64,000 nucleotides of DNA from Bemisia tabaci (Eukaryota > Arthropoda > Insecta > Hemiptera > Aleyrodidae). Location of the stretch: contig NC_092797.1 in assembly GCF_918797505.1 (NCBI RefSeq), positions 52,736,157 to 52,800,156 on the forward strand. The letters run 5' to 3'. Within the stretch, counting starts at the first letter, position 1. Every line of letters starts with the position of its first letter. This document shows positions 1 to 9,500 of the stretch, piece by piece. A program made the position numbers and the translations under genes. The notes beneath the pieces were generated by a model. That model saw nothing but the letters and a program-made list of their open reading frames with translations. It ran no database searches and was not told the DNA's origin.

Positions 1-895
1 GGGAGAGAGATAGACGATAAAACGGCGGCTTGTCAAAGCCGAGTGTGCTCCTTTGACGTGCCGCATCTGAGCAATGAGTGCGAGAGAGAGAAAGGACAAA
101 ACAGCGTATAGACCAATCCAAGTTGAGCCTTCGTCCCCGTTTACGGCCGTTCTTTCCAGGGCTCATGCTCGTAAAACACTCCGGTGTTTTGTCGGAGCAC
201 CCGGATTCGGGATCGTCACTACCACCGCGGCCAAATTACTAGGCCCAGCCTGTATTTTTGCGAGTGTGTGTGTGTCCCTTTGACGATCCGCGGGTTGCCG
301 CATCTGATGAATAAGTGGGAGAGAGATAGACGATAAAACGGCGGCTTGTCAAAGCCGAGTGTGCTCCTTTGACGTGCCGCATCTGAGCAATAAGTGCGAG
401 AGAGAGAAAGGACAAAACAGCGTATAGACCAATCCAAGTTGAGCCTTCGTCCCCGTTTACGGCCGTTCTTTCCAGGGCTCATGGTCGTAAAACACTCCGG
501 TGTTTTGTCAGGGCACCCGGATTCGGGCTCGCCACTACCAACGCGGACCAAATTACGAGGCCCAGCCGGTATTTTTGCGAGTGTGTGTGTGTCCCTTTGA
601 CGAGCCGCGGGTTGCCGCATCTGATCTATGAGTGGGAGAGAGATAGACGATAAAACGGCGGCTGGTCAAAGACGAGTGTGCTCCTTTGACGTGCCGCATC
701 TGAGCAATGAGTGCGAGAGAGAGAAAGGACAAAACAGCGTATGGATAAATGCAAGTTGAGCCTCAGTCCCCGTTTACGGCCGTTCTTTCCATGGCTCATG
801 GTCGGAAAGCACGCCGGTGTTTTTTCGGGTCACCCGGATTCGGGTTCGCCACTACCACCGCGGACCAAATTACGAGGCCCAGACTGTATTATTGT
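1..895 (+). repeat. ~317-bp tandem repeat, almost three units
   Basis: The phrase gggagagagatagacgataa recurs at 1, 317 and 634, giving a period of 316-317 bp. The third unit decays after about 890 into AT-rich DNA. Units differ by scattered substitutions and are GC-richer than the surroundings. Every unit has a similar open frame of about 68 codons rich in Arg, Pro and Leu. The frame is simply repeated with the unit and shows no protein family, so it is not called a gene. The array may continue to the left of the window. Confidence 0.85.
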
Positions 896-1029
896 TTTTT
901 TCGTGTGTTTTTCGTAGATATGCTAGTTTAAATTGTTACTACCTTAAAATTGAATATTTTGTCGAATTTAGCTTCTTATCGATCTTACGGTGAATCGCCA
1001 TCTTGTTTGTTTATATACGGCCCCAAGAG

Positions 1030-1126
1030 CATCATGAAGCCTAAAAACTCGTTGACCAATCAAAAAGCGGAACAGTTTTCCTGTAGTAAAAAGATACGAA
1101 TGGCCATACTCTGTCTATAAAGGTAC
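1030..1126 (+). repeat. Diverged end of the 59368-59677 element family
   Basis: The stretches gaagcctaaaaactcgttg, accaatcaaaa and tctataaaggtactct occur in the same order and spacing as related words at 59604-59677, the right end of a foldback element. No matching left end or target duplication is visible, so this looks like an old, truncated relative. Confidence 0.4.
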
Positions 1127-1189
1127 TCTAAATTACTCCAGAGAGGATGCGCGTCGATAAAGGCGGCCCATTTAAATTTGGCAATAGCT

Positions 1190-1520
1190 GATGTGGCTTG
1201 GTTCCTTTCTGCCGAACGCGGTCCAATTATCGTTATTGTATCGGAGTGTTGTGCATATTGTCTATTCGCTGATTGAATTAGCTCCTTTCATTGAAATTGA
1301 TTGCGATACTATTGAACTAAGTTGCAATTTTTTTTTCTATCGTAAAATTGCCTACCATTCTCACTCATGGAACATACTTTATTGATCGTTTAAAATTGAT
1401 ATTCATCGACCTTTGATATAAAAATATTGTAATTTCATGGTAAAAAAATAATTGCAATTGCATTAAATTATTCATCGACCTTTGTTATAAAAATATTGTT
1501 ATTTCGTTGTAGGAAATTAA
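1190..1520 (+). repeat. Interspersed repeat shared with 6110-6410
   Basis: This segment and 6110-6410 share a series of words in the same order (gtctattcgctgattgaa, ttgcgatac versus ttgcaatac, attgaactaagtt versus attgaaatagg, tttcatggtaaaaa versus tttcgtggtaaaaa). They are two diverged copies of an unclassified repeat. Within this copy, an ATTCATCGACCTTTG phrase is itself repeated about 65 bp apart. No coding content is recognised. Confidence 0.5.
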
Positions 1521-2136
1521 TCGCAATTGCATTAAATTACATATTCCAATATTTTCATAGCAACTGTGCCTTTTGGGCTGTAATTAGCCATGGAAAAAGG
1601 GCCCTGATCGGCTGCAGGAAAATTTTCAGCGGAGCGATTTTAGTCGAGTTTGATCGAAAAATGGAATTTTCCTCTTGCGGCGGTATATACTCCATCGATA
1701 TTCCACCAAAGAGGAATGCCAGTTTTGAGCCTGTAGCGAGCTTCAACGAGTTACGTTGTGACCCGCGGATTGCCTGCTCCAAACACGACAGATCGCGGAA
1801 TTGAAAAACGATTTTTCTCCATACTGCGTTTTTTTTCACAGCGTATTTCAAACGGCCATGATTAGGATTCGATTGACATTTTTTGTACCGAAACGTGCGC
1901 ACTACATTTTCAAATGTACCTACCTTATCTGATATAGACGTCTCTATGACGTAATTTTGATTTTTCATGCGCTATAGATTATTTTTCCCCGTTGACGGTC
2001 ACGCACCTCATTTCGTCGCCTTTCTGGCGTTCGGGCGTATCTCTATTCCCAAATGATCCCGGGAAAGTATGGAAAAATACGGGGAACAAGGCTCACGTGG
2101 TAATCGGGATACGCCCTCTAGTCAGAAGAGCGTGGA
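1521..2136. other. Gene-free stretch, unclassified
   Basis: Open frames of about 100 and 137 codons on opposite strands overlap here, but neither resembles a known family and the DNA is flanked by repeats on both sides. Probably old repeat-derived sequence. Confidence 0.4.
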
Positions 2137-2849
2137 TAGTCCAGGCGCCTGGTAGCTAAAAATGAGGCTACCTGGAATTTTGGGTACACAGCGATTTTTT
2201 TGGCTTACTTAATGTTTTTTGGGTCGCTGAACCCAAATCTGAAGTTTCCTACCGCGTATCTGGTGAGCATTTTCCGCCATTTTGAAAAAATGGCCTAAAA
2301 AGGCCTTTTTAGCGGTTTTTTTAATGTAGCGGCTACGCATGAGAAAAAATCCCGGATTTAGCTAATGTTTTGAATAGCTGACCAAATTTGAAAGAAAATT
2401 GTGTGTACATATGCTAGGTTTGCTGAAAAATTGAGGAAGATACAGCATCGTGAACATCGCGCCCATTCACGTTTTCGCGGCGCACCCGTTAACGTGTGAT
2501 CCGGCTCGCCGCGGTCAGCCAAGTTTCGAAGCGTTCCAAAGTTCCGAGATCCGAGGTTCCTCAATTTTTGAGCAAACCTAGCATATACATATACCATTTT
2601 CCTCCAAATTTCGTCAGCTATTCAAAACATTAGCTAAATCCGGGATTTTTTCTCATGCGTAGCCACTATATAAAAAAAACCGCAAAAAAAGGCCTTTTTA
2701 GGCCATTTTTTTAAAATGGCGGAAAATTCTCACCAGATACGCGGCAGGAAACGTCAGATTCGGATTCAGCGACCCAAAAAACATGAAGTAAGCCAAAAAA
2801 ATCGCTGTGTACCCAAAATTCCAGGTGGACTTACCAGGCGCCTGGACTA
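2137..2849. mobile_element. 713-bp foldback element with ~300-bp arms
   Basis: The two ends are inverted copies: the left reads TAGTCCAGGCGCCTGGTA and the right reads TACCAGGCGCCTGGACTA. The arms stay alignable inward for about 300 bp, with matched blocks such as GGAATTTTGGGTACACAGCG, the run around GGCCTTTTTAG, and TCCCGGATTTAGCTAATG. The core around 2420-2590 is less palindromic. GGA directly flanks both ends (2134-2136 and 2850-2852) and may be a 3-bp target duplication; alternatively the terminal TA could be the duplication. No transposase frame is present, so it is non-autonomous. Confidence 0.8.
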
Positions 2850-3180
2850 GGATTTGTGGGACGCAGACGGGTGATGGCTCAGCCAGAACCTCTACGCGCA
2901 GGAAATTCTGAGCGGGACGAGGCAAAAATTCAAGATAATATTTGGATTGCAATTTGCAAAAAGGAATAAAGGGCATTCCAACGTTGCCAGTATTGTGCAA
3001 TTGACATCCTTTGCGATACAATTACTGAAATCCCGGAAAAAATTGAATTTACGAAGGTAATTTTCGTCATGAACTTATAGTTTACTGAGAGTAAAGATGA
3101 ATATTGTTTAGATGGTCAGTTTATATTTGCAAGGTAAATCAAGTTGCACAATCTTAGCGCCATTGGAATGCTCTTGGTTC

Positions 3181-3344
3181 CAGTGGCGTGGCGTGAATGA
3201 TCGATTATCGATATCTCGCCATTTGAAGCTATGGTAAAGAATCGATTATCAGGGTGTTCGCAGCGAACACCCTGATAATCGATCTTTTTTCATGGGTTTG
3301 AGTGGAGTATCAATCGATATATCGCAAAGCACGCCACGCCACTG
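3181..3344. mobile_element. hAT-type MITE, 164 bp, 8-bp target duplication
   Basis: It begins CAGTGGCGTGGCGTG and ends CACGCCACGCCACTG, a terminal inverted repeat. The middle is a near-perfect hairpin (GGGTGTTCGC followed by GCGAACACCC). The 8 bp before it (3173-3180, CTTGGTTC) are repeated exactly after it (3345-3352). An 8-bp duplication and CAG..CTG ends are typical of hAT transposons. It has no coding capacity. Confidence 0.9.
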
Positions 3345-3512
3345 CTTGGTTCCTTTCTGCTACAAAATGCAATTCATTTATCCTTTCCCCTGAGGATGAG
3401 ATACTATTCAACATCATATCCACCCATGCGACAATGTACTTGCGCATTTTTGAACTTTCCTTTTAAACTTGCAACGTATTTAACACACACTGACGAAAGG
3501 ATCCAGTGCTTT

Positions 3513-4130
3513 TTGAGGATGCGAACCCAAAAGCACGGCCGTAAACGGGGGTGTGAGGCTCAACTTACCAGAGGCGGATCCAACAATTTGGCAACACCGG
3601 ATTCCCTCCATTACAACCTATGCTAAATAATCGATTTTGGTCGGAGCACCTAACCCCTCCGAGAATCGATACATTTCCATAGGTGTAAATGGAGAGAAGA
3701 CGATGTTGCCAAGTTGCTAAATCCGCCAATGCAACTTACATCGATGCATACGCTGTTTTGTCGTCTATCTCTCTTACGCCCGTTCATCAGATGCGGTATG
3801 CTTCGGCTCGTCAAAGGGACACCTGCGGCGCACACTGACACTCGCAAAAATACAGGCCGCGGGGGTAGTGCGAATTCCTTCACCGCAAAACCACTCAAGT
3901 GATTTCCGACCTTGATCACCCGAAAGTACGACCGTAAACGGAGAGTGAGGCTCAAGTTAGATGGGTCCATACGCTGTTTTGTCGCGCATCTCTCTCGCAC
4001 TCATTGATGAGATAAGGCATTCTTCGGCTCGTCAAAGGGACACTTGGCGCGCGCACACACAATTGTAAAAATACAGGCTCCGCCTTGCATTTCAGCCGCG
4101 GTGGCAATGCGAAATAGTGATGGCAACACC
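3513..4130 (-). repeat. Inverted, diverged copies of the 1-895 repeat unit
   Basis: Words of the left-end tandem repeat occur here in reverse complement and in the expected order: ccgtaaacgg, gaggctcaa, catacgctgttttgtcg, atctctct, and ggctcgtcaaagggacac, then the same series again about 200 bp later. The copy is interrupted by the MITE at 3569-3731. Identity to the array is clearly lower than between array units, so this is an older relative. Confidence 0.7.
3569..3731 (+). mobile_element. hAT-type MITE family A, copy 1
   Basis: The element starts CAGAGGCGGATCC and ends with GCCAATG; the arms form a hairpin (AATTTGGCAACACCGG against a diverged inverse). The 8-bp target duplication CAACTTAC lies at 3561-3568 and 3732-3739. 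Removing the element and one duplication restores continuity of the surrounding tandem-repeat relative (gaggctcaacttac followed by the catacgctgtt block), which confirms the boundaries. Confidence 0.92.
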
Positions 4131-4179
4131 AGTCAAAAGCTTGTTAAAGAGAATACAGGAAAGCGCGGCGGTTAACAAG

Positions 4180-4343
4180 CAGAGGCGGATCCAGCAATTT
4201 GGCAACACCGGATTACCGCCATTTAACCTATGCTAAATAATCGATTCTTGTCAAAGCGCACCTAGCTCCTCCAAGAATCGATACATTTTAATAGGTTTAT
4301 ATGGAGGAAATCTGGTGTTGTCAAATTACTGGATCCACCAATG
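4180..4343 (+). mobile_element. hAT-type MITE family A, copy 2
   Basis: Same family and orientation as 3569-3731: it starts CAGAGGCGGATCCAGC and ends CCACCAATG. The 8-bp target duplication TTAACAAG is at 4172-4179 and 4344-4351. It is non-coding. Confidence 0.92.
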
Positions 4344-4351
4344 TTAACAAG

Positions 4352-5126
4352 AAGCATCACAAGCCGTCGTGTCCCTCACGGAAGAACGTAACTACATTTC
4401 AATGTTGCCGAGTTTCCCCTCGCAAATTAAAATTTCACCCTGTTAATCTCGTGCATTTCAAACTGGAATTTCACCTTATTTTTCTTCTGATCTCATGCAA
4501 AAATCAGTAAAATTTCAGGGAAAAATCGCACAGGGACATCCTTGTGAAAAATCGAATTGATTGAGTCAATTTTACAACCTTGGAATGGAGATACGTTTCT
4601 TCGTCGGGGGGACGACGAAGTATCTCTCTACGACTTTACAGATACTTCAAACCGTGCAGAAGGAAAACAAAAAATCCCGAACGACCCTTACTGTCTTAGC
4701 GCTCTAGGTCAGTTTACATGATCACATTAAGTACGGCTCGTTCAGATGCTTTCACTGGGTGCAGATTTAGAAACGCGATCACTAGGAAAGGAAATACATT
4801 TTACTGGGTCATTATTAATGCAGGTCATGATCAACGAACCTTGGGAATCGAGCAACATACTCGAATATATCTATGATTTCTTACATCACAGCCCAACGAT
4901 TTGCTCTTTGACTCTTGAGCAGCACTGAGGTTGTCTACGGTTTATGTGATCATTTACCTCATATTCCTATTCCCCTTGAAATATTTCCGACATTTTTATC
5001 GTATTAAAGCGACTTAATTCAGACCCAGGGGTGTAGAAGAGGTCAAACTTCAAGATTTGCAACATTCCGACGGTGAATGCCGAAAAACATGTTCTTCGAT
5101 TGGAGATATTGATTTTTTGACACACT
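4352..5126. other. Gene-free stretch
   Basis: No gene is recognised. A local inverted repeat is visible around 4590-4625 (gatacgtttcttcgtc and gacgaagtatc). A 60-codon open frame at 4746-4928 has no family resemblance. Confidence 0.5.
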
Positions 5127-5128
5127 TA

Positions 5129-5749
5129 ATGGGCCTGTTGCAAACTTTTGCTAGAGCAAAAATAAGAGTTGTTTCTTGTAGATAATGCCTCAAAAATCAC
5201 GATGAACGCATCGGCAAACACTGAAATGCACTCATAACTTCACAATCTGCGTAAGAAATTTGCGTTTTTTTAAGCTTCCCGCTTCAAAAACGATACTACG
5301 GCACAGGTGAACATTTTGTTAGAGGAGTCGCTCCATCGTCGCGAATATTCATCATGGCCGACGCTTGCTCGCAGTTCCGTGCGTGATTCGAGGAGAGTTC
5401 AAGGTCAATCAATTCGGGCGTGGAAAATATGAACGTTAACACACCGATTGTTATCCGGTCTAATCCAGTTCAGGTGTTATATCTCGTCCCATCAAACGTG
5501 TTTCGGCGGATTGGCGTCGGCCATGATGATTATTGCCGACGATGGAGCGACTCCTCTTACAAAATGTTCACCTGTGCCGTAGTATCGTTTTTGAAGCGGG
5601 AAGCTCAAAAAACCGCAAATTTCTTACGCAGACTGTGAAGTTATGAGTGCATTTCAGACTTTGCCGATGCGCTCATCGTGATTTTTGAGGCATTATCTAT
5701 AAGAAACAACTCTTAGTTTTGCTCTGGCAAAAGTTTGCAACAGGCCCAT
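5129..5749. mobile_element. 621-bp foldback element with ~230-bp arms
   Basis: The left end ATGGGCCTGTTGCAAACTTT is matched by its inverse at the right end. The arms share inverted blocks around GTTGTTTCTT, ATCGTGATTTTTGAGGCATT, and ATACTACGGCACAGGTGAAC. The central ~150 bp is not palindromic. A TA dinucleotide sits outside both ends (5127-5128 and 5750-5751), compatible with a Tc1/mariner-type target duplication, though two bases are weak evidence. It has no transposase. Confidence 0.8.
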
Positions 5750-5954
5750 TATTCAAAAGAAAATCAAAGAGCGCATTAATCGTACTGATTTTTTCTGCAT
5801 ATAGAAGATTAAGTAAAAATTAAAACAATGGGTTACGCTTATTTCTTTTAAAAGAGCATAAAATAACAGGTAAGACTTTTTAAATTTCTCCATCGTAAAT
5901 TACATTCCCAAGTTGCACCGACTGCAACAAATTACAGTTATACATATTAGGTAC

Positions 5955-6080
5955 AAGGTGGAGAAATGGTGCTGGGTCCACACCATTTCGCGGGGAAAAA
6001 AAGCCCAGAAATTCCAAAAATTTAAATTAAAGTCAAAATTAAATTTCTTGAACTCAAATGCACACCAGTACGAAACTTTT
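5955..6080 (+). repeat. Interspersed repeat, related copy inverted at 30300-30410
   Basis: The words catttcgcggggaa, aaagtcaaaa and aactcaaatgc here are matched in order by the reverse complement of about 30300-30410, inside a Ube4A intron. It is a diverged pair of an unclassified dispersed repeat. Confidence 0.5.
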
Positions 6081-6109
6081 TTCTTGTTTTTTCATATTAG
6101 GTACAATTA

Positions 6110-6410
6110 TTGCTACTGCATTAAAGTGGCGTTTGCGTTGTCTGTTCGCTGATTGAAATAACACTTTTTATCAAAAGCTATTGCAATACAATTGAAATAG
6201 GTTTTGTTTATCATGACAAAAGCATCAAGGAATTGTACATTGCCTATCTTTTCGAAAGATGGAACTCACTTTGTTGGTTGTTCAAAATCGGCGTTTGTGG
6301 ACCAAATAATGTAAAATTATGGCAATTTCGTGGTAAAAAGAATTCAATTTCAATGCGATAAATTGCAATTTCATTTCAATAATATCATTGCACTATGCTG
6401 CTTGGGTCAC
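6110..6410 (+). repeat. Second copy of the 1190-1520 repeat
   Basis: It shares ordered words with 1190-1520 (see that entry). It lies just upstream of the first visible esterase exon and contains no recognised gene. Confidence 0.5.
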
Positions 6411-6514
6411 TGAATATCGTAATCGTATCGAATATCGTCACTGGTTATCGTAAAGAAGGCCTTTGTGCTGCTAGAGATAAACACTGAAAAGATGTTCATA
6501 TTTAATTTTTCTAG

Positions 6515-9500
6515 AGCTGGAGGTACAATCCCTTTTCCCCTTGGGCGCCTTCAGTGGAAGCAAATTCTTCGAAAGCCTTCTTAAGCGAGGATCCTTACAA
6601 GTTACTGGAACGGGGGAAAATCAAAGACCTGCCGTGGTTAATCAGTTTTACATCAGGAGAGGGACTCTACCCAGTTGGAGGTACGTTAAATTTACATACC
6701 AATCAATTTTTTAACCCTCCATGCCATGAATTCATTTTTGATCTCAAATTATAGAGAACACTAATCTATTTTTTAGCTCGCTTAAAGAACACGAGTACCA
6801 AATTGTCTTAAAAGTTTAATTTTTGGGAATCAGTTATCCGAAACAAGAAAAAACTAATGCTAATTTGCAAAGTCGTGCGACAGAGGAAATATTCAATTTT
6901 TAAAAAATCAAATAATAAGTCGAGACGAATTCGTAACGCTTCAATATTAAATCGACGAAGAAATGATTGCAGAAATCGCTGTTCCTCTATTTCCCAATAC
7001 TTAGGAATAAGTCAATTTATGTTTTTGCGTAGAAATATTGAAGTTGAGAGCGTCACTTGGTAGCGATATTTTTCAGTTTCGCCATCAAAATATCTTGAAA
7101 ATGAGACATGAGACAGATAGTTGCTCGCCATTCAAAAGCAGGACGAAAACAAAGTCTGAATGAAAGAGGTGATGCAACTATTCCTACTCAACGTTTGACT
7201 GTGTTGCATAAAGAAAAATTGAAGGCGTTTCCAGATTTCTCGCGCTCAGAGGAGCGCGGCACACTGTCCAGTTCGTTGCAACAACGCTCGGCAGTTGGAG
7301 ACTATGCGAGGAATTGATCAAAAAAAAGCGAGGAAGAGTGATAAGAGGGTAAATTCAGAGGCTATTTTACAATTCGCATAGTTTTTAATGATCAGGTTTC
7401 CGAGAAAAACTGAAATGAAAGGGGTACCAGTGGCAGTCAGCATTGCAACAGTAGATGTTGACTGAGGTTATAGGACATTTCGTCAACGATTTTTTGTCCG
7501 CGCACCTGTTTCTTCCAGTAGTTTACGTCCACGCGTTTCTTCGGAAGGGAAGTTTTGGTCCACTTACCACTTGAGACCCAAAGTTAATTGGTCCACATGT
7601 AAATACAAACGACAATTGCTTACGACGTTTTTGGATGAAAATTTTTAATGTCTTGGATGAATGAGGGTTTGTTTGGTTTTTTTGTTTTTTTTTGTTCGTT
7701 TGTTTGCTCCAACGGAGAAAAATATGTAATTGAGATTTTTGGTAAAACTGAGGGAGCGTCATTTCCATGAGAGAAAATTCACTAAAACTCTCTACACCTC
7801 TTCGGTGCAACAGGACTTAATTATCTTTCGAGAAAATCCCATATTTTTATACCTGAACTTGATAACCTTTTGATTTGCTTCAGCTAAAGGATCTCATATT
7901 TTTCCTGTGCATGATAACTTCGTTTCGGCACTGGTTTGCCGCAGCGCTTCGAGCTACTATTTCGCCACGGAGGTGTTGCACAGTATCATATGAGATCGGA
8001 GGCATCCCAACGTATCATGATTGATGGCATCTTTCAAAAGCACGAAGTTCCCTCGCAAATTAAATCGAGGGACGACAACAAAAAGAGAGTGGTAGTCGAA
8101 AAACATACTGTCCTAGTATCTGTATTTAATGACGTTTAGTATGATTTTTAACTTCATTAGAGGAACGAGTGACCTAATTTAAGGAGAAATATCCTTAAAT
8201 TTACAGCCGAGAAGATTTCCTTATGAGTTGATAAAGAGATTAATGTTTTCTTAAAGAAGAAAATATGCTTTTATAAAAAGTAAAGTCACTTACGTCAAGC
8301 AGAAACCCGCTTTTGTTCACCTATTTTATTCTTAATTCAAAATAAAATCTTCTTGACGGCATATTCAAGAATGTTCCTTTATCTCTCTTATCTCGACTTA
8401 TTTTGCAAGGAAAGTTCCGTACTCTTAAAGGATGTCTGTCATTCTTATTGTTGGTATGTTGGAGTGCCTTCAATTTCGTATAATACTGTACAACACCTCT
8501 ATTGTGAAATAGTGAAGCGCCGTGGCACGTGGCACGCGGCGCGGCCAGCCAGCCAGCACGGAACGCGCATTGGCGCCTACAAACCTAAGGGATACCTTAA
8601 GCATTGCGCAATGCGTGAAGTATCTGCTTAGGTTTGTAGGCGCCAGTGCGCGTTTCGTGCTAGCAGCACGTCGCATAACCCCGCTCTATGCTACGGCCTA
8701 TTATTTAAACTAGCGGAGTCAGCGTTTTTCAACTCATGGTTTTTATATGTTTGCACAATTTGCATGGATTACTTTAATTTAAATTGATAATTGAAATTTT
8801 AATGTGTGTTTTGTAAATATTAAGGTGTTTCCTTGTCGTATTTAATGATTTTCAAAGCACATTAATTTTTTCTTTTATATTTTAAATTGTGCTGTTACTG
8901 TGCTGCAGCATGGTGTGAGCGCAACCAAACGCTCAAAATAGGACGTATTTTGACTCTGAAAGATCGATGTACAAATGGGCTAAAACCGAAGATCGCGTGC
9001 TTCTCGGTTTTTTCCCTCTTTTATTCATGTGTGCATAGTTTCTTTCGACACAACTACTGCTCATTGACTTTAATATTTATGCCATCGCTTGGAACAGGTT
9101 TTACAAATATTTGCCCCGTTTTAAAAATTTAAGTAAATGTTTTTAAAATAAAGTAATATTTTCATTAAAAAAAAGTATTTATAAGGTTTACTGGTCATCG
9201 AAAATTTTAAGGATGGAAATAAAACCAAATATTCACCCATGACAATTAAAAGAGATTGATCAAAAGAAGGAAATGACATTTCATTTAAAAATTGAGTTAC
9301 CACAACAACTCTTCCGTCTCTATCAATTTTCTCATTCCATTATTGTCAATATAATTTTACATGCGGGCTAAAATATGACACTTGGACCAAGTCACTGTAG
9401 CACACGTGGACGTGAACTACTGGACAGAACAGGTGTGCGGACAAAAAATCGTTGACGGAATGCCCTGAAACCTTGACTAATGTACAGCACTATTTTAATC

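Noticed and set aside
394..917. Repeated ~68-codon Arg/Pro-rich open frames
   Set aside because: They recur only because the DNA is a tandem repeat; there is no protein family and no sign of selection on the frame.
1555..1968. 137-codon minus-strand open frame
   Set aside because: No recognisable family; overlaps an open frame on the other strand and lies in repeat-rich DNA.
5420..5638. 72-codon open frame inside the foldback element
   Set aside because: It falls in one arm of the palindrome and does not resemble a transposase.
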